Below are positions 34,782-46,800 of a stretch of DNA of 64,000 nt, piece after piece; positions within the stretch are counted from its first letter, which is position 1, and every line of letters starts with the position of its first letter. The stretch is from positions 1 through 64,000 of the forward strand of contig LSRX01001356.1 in assembly GCA_001939145.1 (NCBI GenBank), in the 5' to 3' direction. A program made the translations under genes and the position numbers. This stretch comes from Symbiodinium microadriaticum. Its lineage: Eukaryota > Sar > Dinophyceae > Suessiales > Symbiodiniaceae. The notes beneath the pieces were generated by a model. That model saw only the letters and a program-made list of their open reading frames with translations. It did no database searches and was not told where the DNA came from.

Positions 34782-36078
34782 CCGTCTACCTCGTCATCGG
34801 ACTCATCCTCGTCGTCATCCTCCTCAGACGACGACGACCGTGCCTTTGTAGAGGCCGTGGCTGCGCTGCCGTCGCCCGACGCTGAGGTAGCCACGCGCAC
34901 GCATTTTTTTTCTAAAAGTGATACAGTTCATATTCATGATAAATTATAAATAAAATATACAGTTATACAGTTAGTTATACAGATTAAAGAGGTCAGATAC
35001 ATAGTGTCCGTATACCGTAATAATTTAATAATTAATAATACTAATAATTATTATAAATTATAATTATAAAAAATTATAATTATAATTATAATAATCATAA
35101 GAATGATCTATAGATACTTATAATAGTAATGATCATGAATCATGAATCATAACTTGGCTTACTTATTATCATAGTCACAGCNNNNNNNNNNNNNNNNNNN
35201 NNNNNNNNNNNNNNNNNNNNNNNNNNNNNNNNNNNNNNNNNNNNNNNNNNNNNNNNNNNNNNNNNNNNNNNNNNNNNNNNNNNNNNNNNNNNNNNNNNNN
35301 NNNNNNNNNNNNNNNNNNNNNNNNNNNNNNNNNNNNNNNNNNNNNNNNNNNNNNNNNNNNNNNNNNNNNNNNNNNNNNNNNNNNNNNNNNNNNNNNNNNN
35401 NNNNNNNNNNCTCCCTCCCCCCTCCACCACCCACCTCCAATATGCTGCTGTGCTGCCAGGGGCCGCCCGATGGCGCGAACAGTAGCAACGATGCTGCCAA
35501 GGCCGTGCGTGTCGGCTCGCACGGGTTTCCAATTTAACCCCCCCCCACCCCACCTCTTCTATGCTGATATGCTGCTGCTGCCAGGAGATGTCCGATGGCG
35601 CCGATGGCAACAACGATGCTGCCAAGGCCGTGCGTGCGTGTTGTTTGTTGTTAGGCAGTTAGGCACGTCAAGGAGACATTGCAACATCTGAAGCAGCTAC
35701 AGCGGATACACGGCTTCACAATGTAACCTTTACACATGGTCACATGATTTAATCATCTACACTACACTGCACGCACGGCATTTACACTACCACCACCACA
35801 CCCCCCCCCCCCTATCCCGGCCCACTATGCGGCTGCCAGGCGACATGCGACGCCCGACCAGATGCAAAGCTGCAGGACAAGTCCCAGACAGAGGCCGTAA
35901 TGGCACGTGCGTGCTGGCTCGCAATGGTCCCATCCCCTCCCCTTGTCAGGCGGCAGAAGCGGCGGAAGGAGCTGGCACGGCATCTGCAGCAGAGGAAGCG
36001 GAGGCGGGGCGGTCGCCGTCCGAAATTCCAGAAATTCAACAGTGCCCAACTTCGATGTTATTGTCAATCATTAATTAA
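34782..36078 (+). CDS. Ser/Asp-rich protein with 45-nt duplicated microexons
   Basis: Phase-0 exons: 34782-34886 (PSTSSSDSSSSSSSSDDDD, then AFVEAVAALPSPDAE, donor GTAGCC); 35460-35504 and 35585-35629 (both exactly 45 nt, ending SNDAAKA and NNDAAKA with donors GTGCGTG); 35840-35896 (57 nt, ending SQTEA); 35950-36078 (AAEAAEGAGTASAAEEAEAG, then PSEIPEIQQ, TAA). All have symmetric phases, so any subset can be spliced without shifting the frame. The acceptors of the microexons follow C-rich tracts and CTGCTGCCAG. A 229-N gap (35182-35410) sits where more copies may lie. The acidic Ser-rich protein could be heavily phosphorylated. A second frame of 34782-34886 resembles a membrane helix but is a shadow of the Ser codons. 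Confidence 0.45.
35182..35410. other. Assembly gap (229 N) inside a microexon array
   Basis: The gap ends at a C-rich tract identical in style to the tracts before the duplicated microexons, so it probably hides further copies. Confidence 0.95.
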
Positions 36079-36737
36079 AGTACCAGTATCCAGTATCAGT
36101 ATCAGTATCAATTTCCTTATAACTTATAAGTTATAAGTTTATAAGTATAATATTTATTAATAAATAGTTTCAAATAATTATTTAATAATCAATTATAAAT
36201 ATTATAAATTATAACATCAATATAACTTATAACTTATAACTTATAACTTATAACCTATCTAACGCCTAACACCGTTTAGATTCACGTACAATTCGATGAT
36301 ATGGACGACTACATCGTGTAACACTTCATAAAACATACAGCAAGAGCCAATGACCCACTAGTACTAGTGTACTAGTCCAGTATGCTAGTCACATAACTCT
36401 TCATTTCAACACAACTTTGCAGATTTGAAGTTACAAGTTATAAAAGTTATAAATTATAAATTTTGAAAAAGTTTGTATATTGTATAGACTGTATAGACAT
36501 TAACAGTCCGACCCATCAGTAATTTGGCTGTGTCACGGAGGCCACATCGGCCAGTGCAGCCAAGCAAGACGAGGCTGGCCGCAACACTGACATAGAGATG
36601 ATATATAACTAAGATATACGGATATACGGTACGGTAAGATTGATAAGATACGTACACCGCTAGCTGCTAGATATCGCATGACATGCAATGCATCGTTTAC
36701 GTATGCAGCCTGTAACTTGTTGCCTCCTTCCTCCGAG

Positions 36738-37072
36738 AAGGTGATGGCCTCGAAGACGGCAGAGCTTCAGGAGATGTCTACGGCAGCCGCAACAAGGCGT
36801 CGGTCCCTATTGCAGGCCGGGCAAGTTTGCTCACCCCCCCCCCTCCACCCACCCACTCACCCCTGTGATGCTGATGTGTGTGAGGAGACAATAACGCGTG
36901 AGCAAGAGGAACTCCGGCACAACCAACGTCTACTGAAGATTGAGATTCAACGGCACAAACAACGTCTTGCGAACTTCCCGGATCAGATGCCGAGCAAACA
37001 GTGGCGAGATTACTTTGTTCTGGAAGCCCATATCCATCGAATGGAGAGGCTTCTCCGAAAGATGCAGGAGAA
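36738..37072 (+). CDS. Coiled-coil protein, two exons
   Basis: Exon 36738-36824 (KVMASKTAELQEMSTAAAT, basic RRRSLLQAGQ) and exon 36885-37072 join in phase 0 across a 60-bp intron with a long C-rich polypyrimidine tract. Exon 2 is highly charged and helical (TREQEELRHNQRLLKIEIQR, then MPSKQWRDYFVLEAH and RMERLLRKMQEK), consistent with a coiled coil. It ends at GAA|GTGTAAAG. An in-frame ATG lies at 36744. The same frame reads through the intron, so an unspliced form is also possible. Function unknown. Confidence 0.5.
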
Positions 37073-37259
37073 GTGTAAAGTCACAAAAGTTAGATTCCAC
37101 ATTTATAGATTATAGCATTATAGACAAGTTATATAACTTGAAATAGTAGTAATAGTAATTAACTAGTAATTAGTAATTTGTAATAATTCAAATACATAAT
37201 GATGACCATTTAGTCGGAAATATAGTTGTGGAGGTTTAGATTGTTATGAGTCAGTCTAT

Positions 37260-37640
37260 GTGTTACGCAGGCACACAACTGCATATTATATATATATATA
37301 TATATATTATATTATATATATATATATATATAATAAATATATATATATACATACATTATACACATGTACATTATAAAAACTATTTATTTATTTTATATGT
37401 ATATCTATATATATATATATAATGTATGTATGCACGTAATGTAATGTCATGTAATGTAATGTAATGTAATGTAATGTAATGTAATGTAATATATTGTGCA
37501 ATGTCATGTCATGTCATGTCATGTCACGTCATGTCGTGTCATGCCATGTCCTGTTTTGTCCTGCCATGCAATGTAATGTAGTGTAAAGTAAGTAAGTAAG
37601 TATGTATGTATGTTTGTATGCGTGTATGTATGTACATAAA
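37260..37640. repeat. Short tandem repeats: TA, ATGTA, ATGTC, GTAT
   Basis: TA runs (37282-37348), then (GTAAT)n at about 37436-37487, (ATGTC)n at about 37501-37540, and (GTAT)n at about 37600-37632. The pentamers differ by one base, as if one array had mutated into the next. Confidence 0.85.
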
Positions 37641-38025
37641 TCCATAATATATGTGTGTATACATATACATTATGCAGCTATGCAATGCAGACACGTTTAA
37701 GGACGACCCCCGGATGCATGTGTCAGTATCGGGGCCAAACCACGGATAAGTGGATAAGCAATGTTGTTATCATGCATCAGTGTTAGTCTATCGAGCGTCA
37801 ACCACGTCACTGATATCTTAGGACTAGAAACCTACGAAGCATAAACTAAGAAACATATAAATTTATATAGATTATTTAAAAATTTATTAATTAAATGATA
37901 AGTATAATTAATTATATAGAACTTATATGAGTCGAGCCCTACGATCTCATATGATATCAACATCAAACTCATTAATTGATACTGTCGTTCCACATCCCCA
38001 CACAGCCAGGACCCATCCATTACAG

Positions 38026-38121
38026 GTGACCCGAAGGCGCGGGGCGTCGACACAGTGGGATGACGTGGTATTCACAATTGCCGTTTTATTTGCTGTTGTT
38101 CTCCACTTCATCGCTTGCTGA
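38026..38121 (+). CDS. Last exon with C-terminal membrane helix
   Basis: After ATTACAG the exon reads VTRRRGASTQWDDVV and then FTIAVLFAVVLHFIAC, stop TGA. A single hydrophobic helix at the extreme C-terminus behind a basic stretch is the layout of a tail-anchored protein (inserted in ER or organelle membrane). Upstream exons are not resolved; the earlier part of the open frame (37927-38025) is AT-rich and probably intron. Confidence 0.45.
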   Translation: MTRRRGASTQWDDVVFTIAVLFAVVLHFIAC

Positions 38122-38134
38122 TTATTAACCGACT

Positions 38135-38645
38135 ATGTATTTGCGGGTAGAGCCGACGGCACAGCCGAAAGAGCACCCGGATATCGAGGAAGTCTGTAGC
38201 TTATGCGACCTGCGAGAATATCGAGTATTGTAATTTGGAATAATTACACCGTTTTATAAGTTCTATACCGTTTTATACCGAGTTATACCTGAAATATATT
38301 CCTTCCTGCAGTACCTGCCGACCCAAGATCATTGTCCTCGACTTTGGCAGGATACGCCGAAGGCGACGCCGAAGAAACACTCGCAGGGCGAGGCAGGCTG
38401 TCTGTCGCTTACGTGACCGACCATGTTGCACGTGGCATACGGCACGGCATTCATTTGTTCAGTACGTGACTCGATCAACGTAATTAGGATGGCGTACGGC
38501 ATGATAATGAACCAGTCAGTAGTCCCTAGCTCAAATCGGAACACCATCACATCATCATTGACGTGTAAGGACATGTGCCATGGCAGGTGCAAGGGAAACC
38601 GCAGCCGAAGACGGAATCCGATCCGCGATCTGCCGAGGCATGTGA
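38135..38645 (+). CDS. Small three-exon Cys/His protein
   Basis: Exon 1 38135-38224 starts at an ATG (MYLRVEPTAQPKEHPDIEEV) and ends with CSLCDLREYR before GTATTG. Exon 2 38312-38414 (after CCTGCAG, phase 0) reads YLPTQDHCPRLWQDTPKATP and CVCRLR. Exon 3 38587-38645 (phase 1) reads ETAAEDGIRSAICRGM, stop TGA. All joins are in frame with GT-AG introns of 87 and 172 bp, giving about 84 residues. CSLC, HC and CVC could hold a metal. The start is only 14 bp after the stop of the previous membrane-tail exon, an unusually tight spacing. Confidence 0.45.
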
Positions 38646-39239
38646 AATATTACTCAGAACTCATGACTCAGGACCCCTGGCCAAATGTTTGTGTTATTTA
38701 AATACAGTAACACATGTAGTCATGTAGACAATGACAATGACAATAACATTCTAGGTGGCAATACTCTGACATAGTCATATGACTCCGCGACTCTGCAACC
38801 CATCATAGCAAAGTTAATATTAATATTATTTTTAATTTTTAATTATTTGAATTATTTGTTATTAATTATTATTATTATTATTCATGAATCTGGTAGCATT
38901 CGAGACATTAGCATGCGTCATGAGTCATATAGGCTCCAATGATACCAGCTATGCAGCACACATATCATAAAAACTTAACTCATATTATAATTGTAATTTA
39001 TACTAAAAACATACAATAATATAAGTGATATATTCATATATCATATATATATATATACAACACTATATATAATTTATATTATATATATATATGTTTATAT
39101 ATTATATATATTATATATATATATATGTATAAATACAGTTATATATCTATTCACATGTAACATACAAATCTGTTGAGCCAGAGCCATACCGTCCATCCTG
39201 ACACTACTGTGGACCATACCACACCCAGTCCTTTCACAG

Positions 39240-39364
39240 CCAGGTCAATCCCGGTGGAGGACCAGGTGCCGGCTCGAACAGTCCCGAGAGGAAGGCACAG
39301 GGAACACACAAGCGGGGAGGTTATCTACGGTGCTGTCCCACCCGTTCGGTTGCTAGACGCCTGA
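39240..39364 (+). CDS. Last exon, hypothetical
   Basis: After TTTCACAG the frame reads ARSIPVEDQVPARTVPRGR, then HTSGEVIYGAVPPVRLLDA and TGA. It is basic and Pro/Val-rich, with no family recognised. Upstream partner exon unknown. Confidence 0.4.
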
Positions 39365-40155
39365 ATGCCAGTTCACGCCCGGGAACAGCATGTGATGTAA
39401 TTTTGATATAATCCACGGCTCGAATAACACTCACGACTCACAATACAGTCACGAAGCATGTTTAGTTTAGTAGTAGCAGGGGTCACAACGGATATAAACA
39501 CACACACACGCATCACATATCACAAATCGCGTAACTTCACTTTATTCATATCAATAAATTAATAATGTAAACACTAGTAATATATTATAATTTAATATAA
39601 TTATAAATTATAATAGTTTGTGTGTATATATATATAATTGTATCAGTATGACTCGTATGACTATAATTATGTGTATATACGTTACATATATATATATATA
39701 TATATGTATAATTATATATGTATATATAGAGACAGACATACAGTACATAACATAACTTTAACTGTATATAAATACATATTAAATTATCATTGTATCATAT
39801 TAGAATCATATTATGTTTACATATATATGTAGAGTCAACAATTACCACATTGTTTTTTTCTATGTAATCAAAGGCCATGGCCTTACTCTGACTAACTACA
39901 AAGTAAACACAATACAGTATCCAGTATCCATGTGACACGTGACCACAAACCCTTGCATTTTCAACAACCACGACTCATGACGCACGGCGCTATGGACATT
40001 GAAGCATACGCTTGTACACATCCTAGGCAGTAGACCATCATTATATCATATCATATCCATTATAGATACAAATTATATAATTATATCATATCAGTTAGCT
40101 ATACCATATCCTATCTTATATCAACTTATATCAGTATAACTTTATAATTTATAAC
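39365..40155. other. AT-rich stretch, no gene seen
   Basis: TA and TATG runs (about 39625-39730) and CATATC repeats (40040-40130). No supported exon. Confidence 0.6.
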
Positions 40156-40838
40156 TCATTATAACAACATGCCCTGTCGCGAAGGGCACGGCGGGCCGGC
40201 CGGCGCACGAAGTCCACCCAGATGCCCTGAGCCGGCAGCCTGACTCCAGCCAGAGGCGGTACAGACTCAAAATAACGCCTCGCATACTGGCCCTCAAGGA
40301 CGACTGGAAACGCCTATCCTTTGCTGAGCGTGTGGAACGGAAGAAGGAGTTGCGACAGTCGGGCCTACTCCCGCCGGGTTCGGTCGGAGAACACATGATG
40401 ATGCCGTTTGCGGAGGCATGTAGCACCTGCGAGGAGCGCCATATCAAGCAATTACCACATGTGCTGCAGGCAGCCACTCGTGCTATGCAAAGACAACGAG
40501 CACGGCAGCGCAAAGCAAGGCAAGAACGTGCCAGGAAGCTTCAAGAGGAAGCCAAGAGGGAACACAAGCACAAGAAGGACCGCAAGCACAAGAAGAAGGG
40601 CAAGAAGAGCGCCAAGAAGGAACGCAAGCACAGACGGGAGGTCACCATGGACACAGCGCCGCTACTCACCGAGGACGAGGAGGACGGATCCGTCGGTTTA
40701 ATTCAAGTTTGTTTTACTCAGTTTAATGTGAGCTGTTTGGTTATTCTGTTTAGCCTAATTAAGCCACAAAAGCAGCGACGCGGATACATTACAGGCGGCA
40801 GCGGCATACCGTTACATTCTGAATGCGAAGCATGTTAA
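40156..40838 (+). CDS. Lys/Arg-rich charged protein (two exons)
   Basis: A long GC-rich exon open from about 40156 to a GTCGGT donor at 40692. A likely acceptor is GAGCCGGCAG, ending near 40218. The N-terminal part is ordered (RRYRLKITPRILALKDDWK, SFAERVERKKELRQSGLLPP, then CSTCEERHIKQL with CxxC). It is followed by an Arg/Gln/Lys helix (RQRKARQERARKLQEEAKRE), a poly-basic block (HKHKKDRKHKKKGKKS) and an acidic end (LTEDEEDGS). A last exon at 40776-40838 follows an 84-bp intron in phase 0 (RRGYITGGSGIPLHSECEAC, TAA); because 84 is a multiple of three the frame is open either way. The basic KHKKK block is a classic nuclear or nucleolar type. Family not recognised. Confidence 0.55.
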
Positions 40839-41512
40839 CCGTTAGCCTGGTACATAGTCCACACTACACAGTGATGATGTTCACTGGTCACTATTTAATT
40901 ATTCAATATTTGATATATATTTTATATAATTATATAATATAATAATATATAATATAATTAATGATAATAACATACATATTATAATCTATAATATAAACTA
41001 ATATAATAATTAGCAATAATTAACATAATAGATATTAAAACAATATAATCCTATATTTATTAATATATAACTTTGTGTACCGATGCCCGGATATATTGTA
41101 GACAGTTGATTATGCAATTAGGCATGACGAGGATAACTTGTATTTAGTACCAACATTCATATCACATGATCATGTATTTATATATATATATATATATAAC
41201 TATTCTATAAGCTAAGCGAGAGACTCTCTTAGTATAGTAGCCCATTGTTTGTGTAAGTCGCACGCACACACACACACACACCGTCACGTACCCTGTAGTT
41301 TATGTACTACATTATATAGTTATATAATATACATATAATTTCATATAATTATATAATACTATCATTATTATAAATTATAAATATATGGTAGGATTCCATA
41401 TGATGTACGTAATTGTGGGTCAACAAATGTGCCAGAGTCATTGTGTCATTGAGTCATCAACATCGGGGCTTCATACTCACAGTCTGAAACACTGCAGTTT
41501 CCCGCTCTATAG

Positions 41513-41582
41513 CAGGCCGACACGGCTGATCGTCAAGACGTCCAAGACTCGAGCGGTGCTATGCAGGCAGCGGACACACCCT
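41513..41582 (+). CDS. Candidate short exon
   Basis: After CTCTATAG the frame reads QADTADRQDVQDSSGAMQAA and runs into a T-rich then G-rich homopolymer zone (41582-41640). No donor found; the exon end is uncertain. Confidence 0.3.
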
Positions 41583-41852
41583 TTTCTTTTTTTTTTTTTT
41601 GGGGGGGGGTTGTGTTTTTTTTTGCATTTTTTTTACGTTTTCTGTTATTTTTCCTTTAAATGACATTCCCAAACGACTCCAACTTTGAACCGACTAAGAC
41701 TAAAACTATTACTAAATACTTCATGTTTCATAATACTATGAATTACTATGTGACAGTTTGGTCGCACACAGTTCCAGACAATGGGCTATCAGATAAGTCA
41801 ACGATACGAAACCAACACACACACATAGGCCGGTAGACCAGTGAGGCCACAG

Positions 41853-42156
41853 ATCCGCGCCAGCCTGCCACGCCGCTTGAGAGCATGGTACCAGAGACGA
41901 CGTCGCGCGACGTGGACGAGGCACAGGGAGTGCATGCGCATCACACGCAGGTGTCAGTGTGCCACTGCGACAGTAAGTGAGTAGGTGTTCTCTATAGATT
42001 ATAGACTCCTGGACACCACCCGTCCAGGCAGCTTCCGCAGCACCACGCGATGGGGTTTCACATTCTTTTTCGAAATCGCGGGCAAGCCCCCGCCGGTCGC
42101 CAACTCCGTCGGCGAATCGCCGCGTCCGCTCGAAGCGGCCACAAGACCCAGCATAA
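41853..42156 (+). CDS. RS/SP-tailed protein, two exons
   Basis: Exon 41853-41950 (DPRQPATPLESMVPETTSRD, then DEAQGVHAHHTQ) joins exon 42028-42156 in phase 0 across a 77-bp GT-AG intron. The second exon reads AASAAPRDGVSHSFSKSRAS and ends in an arginine/serine tail (PRRSPTPSANRRVRSKR), TAA at 42154. RS and SP dipeptides next to Arg are typical of SR-type splicing proteins and other kinase-regulated nuclear proteins; no RNA-recognition motif is visible here. A competing frame of exon 2 and a - strand frame are open but less convincing because they have no matching splice sites. Confidence 0.45.
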
Positions 42157-42670
42157 GACACGGCACATGCATGTACACCGCTGAGTTAAGTTGCGTCAGC
42201 TGTATACGGCAGGACACATGCTACATTCATACGATATTTCAATGATAATTAATAATATAATTATATAATAATAATATATATGAGTCTAATATGAGTCATG
42301 TAACCTCATATCATATGCTACGATTCATATGAGTCACATGAATCATAATTCATAATATAATATAATCATATGAATCATATGAATATGAACCACATGATGT
42401 CATGCCCCTGAGAGGACTTCACATCATCTTTATTTATAATCTATAAGTTACAAGTTATCAGTTACAGTTGTGAAGCTACACGGCTATAAGTTATGGCTAT
42501 AAGGCTATAAGTTATTATATCAATTTGAACAGTACAAACTAATTGCATAGATTTTAAGCGACATTAAGATAAGTTATTGCTTGTTACTAACTCGCCAAAA
42601 CTTACAACAGGTGCTACGTGATCAGTTAGTGCGCCGATATACTTATTGCCAGTGTTCTACGGCGCTGAAG

Positions 42671-42896
42671 GTGTGATGCCATCTGTGACGGGGTCAGGCT
42701 CAGCAGCGGCACTCGCAGCACTCAAAAGAATCCGTGTGCCGTATGCTGCCCGTATGCTTCATGCTTCTGTTTCCGTGTCATTTAGATGCCAGTGCATGCG
42801 ACACGAGACCCCCACGACATCAGGTCTTGTGACTCTGTGCTCGAGACAGCCTACACCGATCAAGGCACCACGGGACTCTCAGGCGGGCTGTCACAG
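42671..42896 (+). CDS. Two candidate exons, hypothetical
   Basis: Exon 42671-42751 (after CTGAAG, donor C|GTATGC) reads VMPSVTGSGSAAALAALKRI. Exon 42786-42896 (after ATTTAG, donor CAG|GTTCAC) starts at an ATG, reading MPVHATRDPHDIRSCDSVLE and TAYTDQGTTGLSGGLSQ. The two do not join in phase, so they may belong to different transcripts or one frame choice is wrong. Confidence 0.3.
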
Positions 42897-43232
42897 GTTC
42901 ACGGCATCCTGTAGCTGCATACCGTGTACTGTATACTGCATACCGCATACTGTATAACTCTGAATAATTTTGTAGGTGTCAGCGATGGGTCTGCACTTTT
43001 GTCTATATGTAGTAGAGATACTGTCGGATATGATGATATGTTGTCGATTAGATCATTTATATAAAATTATGTGATACAGTGATACACTTAATTTAATTAT
43101 ATAATGTGATACATCATGATATGGTTGCCTGACAACACCCACTGCATGTTGCACTGCTGCTCCATACCGGTCATGCGTATGCATATTAAATTATTAGTCT
43201 ATACAGTCTATAAATTGTTTTCGTTTCCTCAG

Positions 43233-43298
43233 CAGCGTGCTTGTGACACTTTGGGTTGGGCCGAGGGTGCGAGTGGGCGCTGCGTGGCCTGGACGTGA
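43233..43298 (+). CDS. Candidate last exon
   Basis: After TTTCCTCAG the frame reads QRACDTLGWAEGASGRCVAW to TGA. Good acceptor, short, no partner resolved. Confidence 0.3.
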   Translation, partial: QRACDTLGWAEGASGRCVAWT

Positions 43299-43361
43299 AC
43301 GACGGCGGCCAGGGAGTGTAGCAACACCATCGGCTTACATCATACACCAGACTACTGAGAC

Positions 43362-43553
43362 ATGAAGGCACCTGTCGTCCCGCTGTTCATGCAAACGATG
43401 ACATGGTTCACGGTGATCGGTAAGCCGATGCGAACTTAATTTTGTAATCAATGCCTGCAGTGTGCTGACACTGCAGGCCGTTGCGCAGCCCACTGTCAAA
43501 ATCATGAAGTCATGGCCACAGTAGCAGCACCAGCAAGTCAACATAATAAATAA
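43362..43553 (+). CDS. Small two-exon protein with hydrophobic start
   Basis: An ATG at 43362 reads MKAPVVPLFMQTMTWFTVI and meets a consensus donor (CG|GTAAGC) at 43420. A 57-bp intron ends CTGCAG, and exon 43477-43553 continues in frame (RCAAHCQNHEVMATVAA) to TAA. Product is about 45 residues: one hydrophobic segment, then a short Cys/His tail. It could be a signal peptide or single-span micro-protein. The GTAAGC donor is the best consensus in the window. Confidence 0.4.
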
Positions 43554-43811
43554 TAATTAATACTAATAATGGTCAATAATTGTCAGCAATAGTATTAGCC
43601 ACAGCCTGGCAATAGTAGTCGTAATGTAGGCATAGCCAGTCATGCTCGGAGTATCTGTATACGGTATACGGTATACTGTATACTGTACCATACTGTACAT
43701 AAGGTGTCAAACTTATAAACAGACGACGATCATTCTATAATCATAGATTAAAATTAAAACTAGGTTATATGATATAGCATACTGTACGTGCTGCATCACC
43801 GTCAATCCAAG

Positions 43812-46800
43812 GCTGTGAAGCGCGAGGGGGACAGCACGGCTCTCACGGTGTCCAAGTTGCAGATCGAGTTCGACGAAACATCTCAGATGCAGATGGTGCG
43901 CTCGGGGGCGCTGCGTGCCAGCATATGTGCCAGCACACTGGCGCCTATGCTGGATCCAATATACAGTATACAGTATACAGCTACCGACATGCCGATAGGT
44001 CAGTGTGCATTGGCACATGACCCATTACTAGGCCCTTTTACCATTGATCGATACGAATCATACACAAACAAACAGACATTGACAATACCGTACATCTGAG
44101 TGGCCATCAGGTTCAGCGTACAACCCTGCTGGTGAGGACGCAAGAGCGCACAGCGTGGCTTGACAGCATGTTGCTAGTATTATGTACATTATACAGCAAA
44201 GTATGCCCCCAGTATGCCCCCAGCCAGTATGCCCCACGATGATGTACGACATGCGGCGCACTGTTGGGAGGTACACCTCGTTTGTCATTTGTCCTGCCGC
44301 GCTGCGACGAACGACAGCAGGGGCCATCTGGAATGGCATTGTGTCCAAGCAACCAGTGCACCCACTGAGACCTTTGGCTGCACGTTGCCGGGTCCGCAAA
44401 TCATGCTAAGTACCGACTATTCATGTAGCCTACTCCAACAGCCAAGGTTGGTCCGTGGGATCGGACATGTTTCTCCTTGGACTTGTGAGTGACGGGGCAC
44501 GGTCCAATCTGAAGATGGCACGGTGGATATCTGAGCACCTCCCACATAACACAGTCATGGTTCACCACTGCTGCAACACGAATCTTCGCTGCAAGATTAA
44601 TTATATTGACATGCACTGAGAAGGCATCGACACACATGATGCCGACTAGTAACTGTAACTCTAACGACTACAACGGACTCAGACTGATATAATAAAATGA
44701 TATAACACGACATAACTGACATAACTTATATATGACATGTCACATAACTGATTTAGACTAAGACCATAACTCACAACTCACGACGCATGACTCATAACAA
44801 ATTGAATTGCAGTTTTACATGTCCATAGTTTCTACAGTTTTGTATAGGCCACAACATAATATAATTTAGTTTAATAGTATCATAATAAAACAGAATTCAA
44901 CATAATTTGAATAATACAGTAGTAATACTGCCATGACTATGCATTTTGCACCTCTAGTTAATCCATTTATTGTCTGTGTCGACCATAGATCTGCCCACTG
45001 ACATCTACCTAGGCATGAATCGAACCACTGCGTTGAGGCTGTCTGGAAGGGTCTTGGTGTGAATTCTTTGTCACTCGGCTCTGGAGCGACGACCTGTGTG
45101 TGGCCCACTCACAGTTGACCAACCCGGGGCCCGTTGAATTCACATTCTAGGTAAGCTTAGGCGACGTTTTTTTTTTTTTTTTGAGAGGTAAGCTAACAGA
45201 CCACAACCTAGCCCAAGAACAGGAACTTGTTCTTGGCATAGTTTGTTACAGGTTCTGCCTGTCAAATGTCCTGAACTTTGGAACGACATTCTTCGATCTG
45301 ATTGTCCAGTGCAGTCACTACATTGAGCGGCATATGCAGGTAAGCTATGAGCCACCTCGAGAAGCGGACCTTGCATTTGCCAAAGAAATCCTCGGTATTT
45401 CGTTCTCCGGGCGCAAGCGCGCAAACCTGGAACCCGATACAGCGTCAGACCACAAGGAGAGCGATCGTATCACACTCTTCCTCAAGATCTTCAACGGGAA
45501 TTGGAAGTCGCCGACCATACGTCACCACTGCCACTTTGCGTGTCCCTGTGGCGGTACTAGAAACATCGGCAAACTCGCTGGAGAGTTGTTTGCAGAGGTG
45601 GTTCTTGGGGCACGCCCTGCTGTACCTGCACTCTCCCGGTGGCTTAAGTGCGCTGCTACGGCAAAGTGGTTCCTGCTACCCCACCGCAATTATATACCGA
45701 TAGTCCGATAGGTTATACAGTTATACAGTTATATACTGTTATACCGATGTAATATCGTAGATGCACCGTACCCATCAATGCACGTGACATACAGACATAT
45801 AATTACATATAAATACAATTTAATATTATTATATAATTGTATATATAATAATATATCATATCATCATATCATATATCACCACATTTATATACTGCACAGT
45901 ATTGTACTGTACTGTCTATTTAGCGCAAGATGTGACAGGCTATGGTCCATACATGACAGAGTCGTGACATAATGACATAATTGTGACATAATAGTTGCGA
46001 GTCTCATGATACATACTTTATGAATTCACAAATAGTCTATATTTATACGTAATTTATATATAGTTTATGGCAGTCTAACAGTCTGACTATATTGGGTATT
46101 ACGGTATACCGCATGCCGCATACCTGTATATCTGTACATCATGCTGTAGCTTTCCTCCGACCCACATCCTACCATGCCACATGCCACAGGATGTTGCCAA
46201 CACTAAGGCTGGCATTTGCCTGCCACAACATTGTTCCAGCAGCCTTTGTGTCTATGTTTGGACATCAGCAGAGTCTGGGGACATTGATGGGGTCGCTGGC
46301 AGACGAGTTCCGTCAGTCAGCCGATCAGCAACTGGCCGAAGCAGAGGCGCCATCCATGGCTGCGGCATCGAGTGTGTTTATGCAGCAGGATATTCCCGTG
46401 ACCAAGGTCCAGGGCGTCAGAGCCAAGAAGGGTGCAATGTGGTTTGGTAGAGTTGAGTCAGCTACAGAGATCATGGTGGCGGTGCACGTCTCTCGGCCAG
46501 TCGAAATCATTACGGCATGGCTCCTCAAGACGCAGAAGCAAGAGTCATGGCTGAGCATGGACCCACTGGAGCGTCCGTTGGTTCAGCTCGTTACGCCGGA
46601 GCTGAGCCGTACTGTGCAGTCGCTATGTGTATACCATGACATGATGCACCCGGTTGCCGCCGACACACCTCTATGCGCAGCATTGGACGGTCCCTCGGCG
46701 TGTAGGAGAATATAGTCGGCAATTAGTTAATAAGTACTGTAGATAAGATAAGTAATAAAACTAATAATAATAATAATGATTAATAATAATTAATTCAATA

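Noticed and set aside
34691..34885. Apparent membrane protein (VIGLILVVILLRRRRP)
   Set aside because: It is a shifted reading of TCG/TCA/GAC codons; the correct frame is a Ser/Asp-rich exon with good splice sites.
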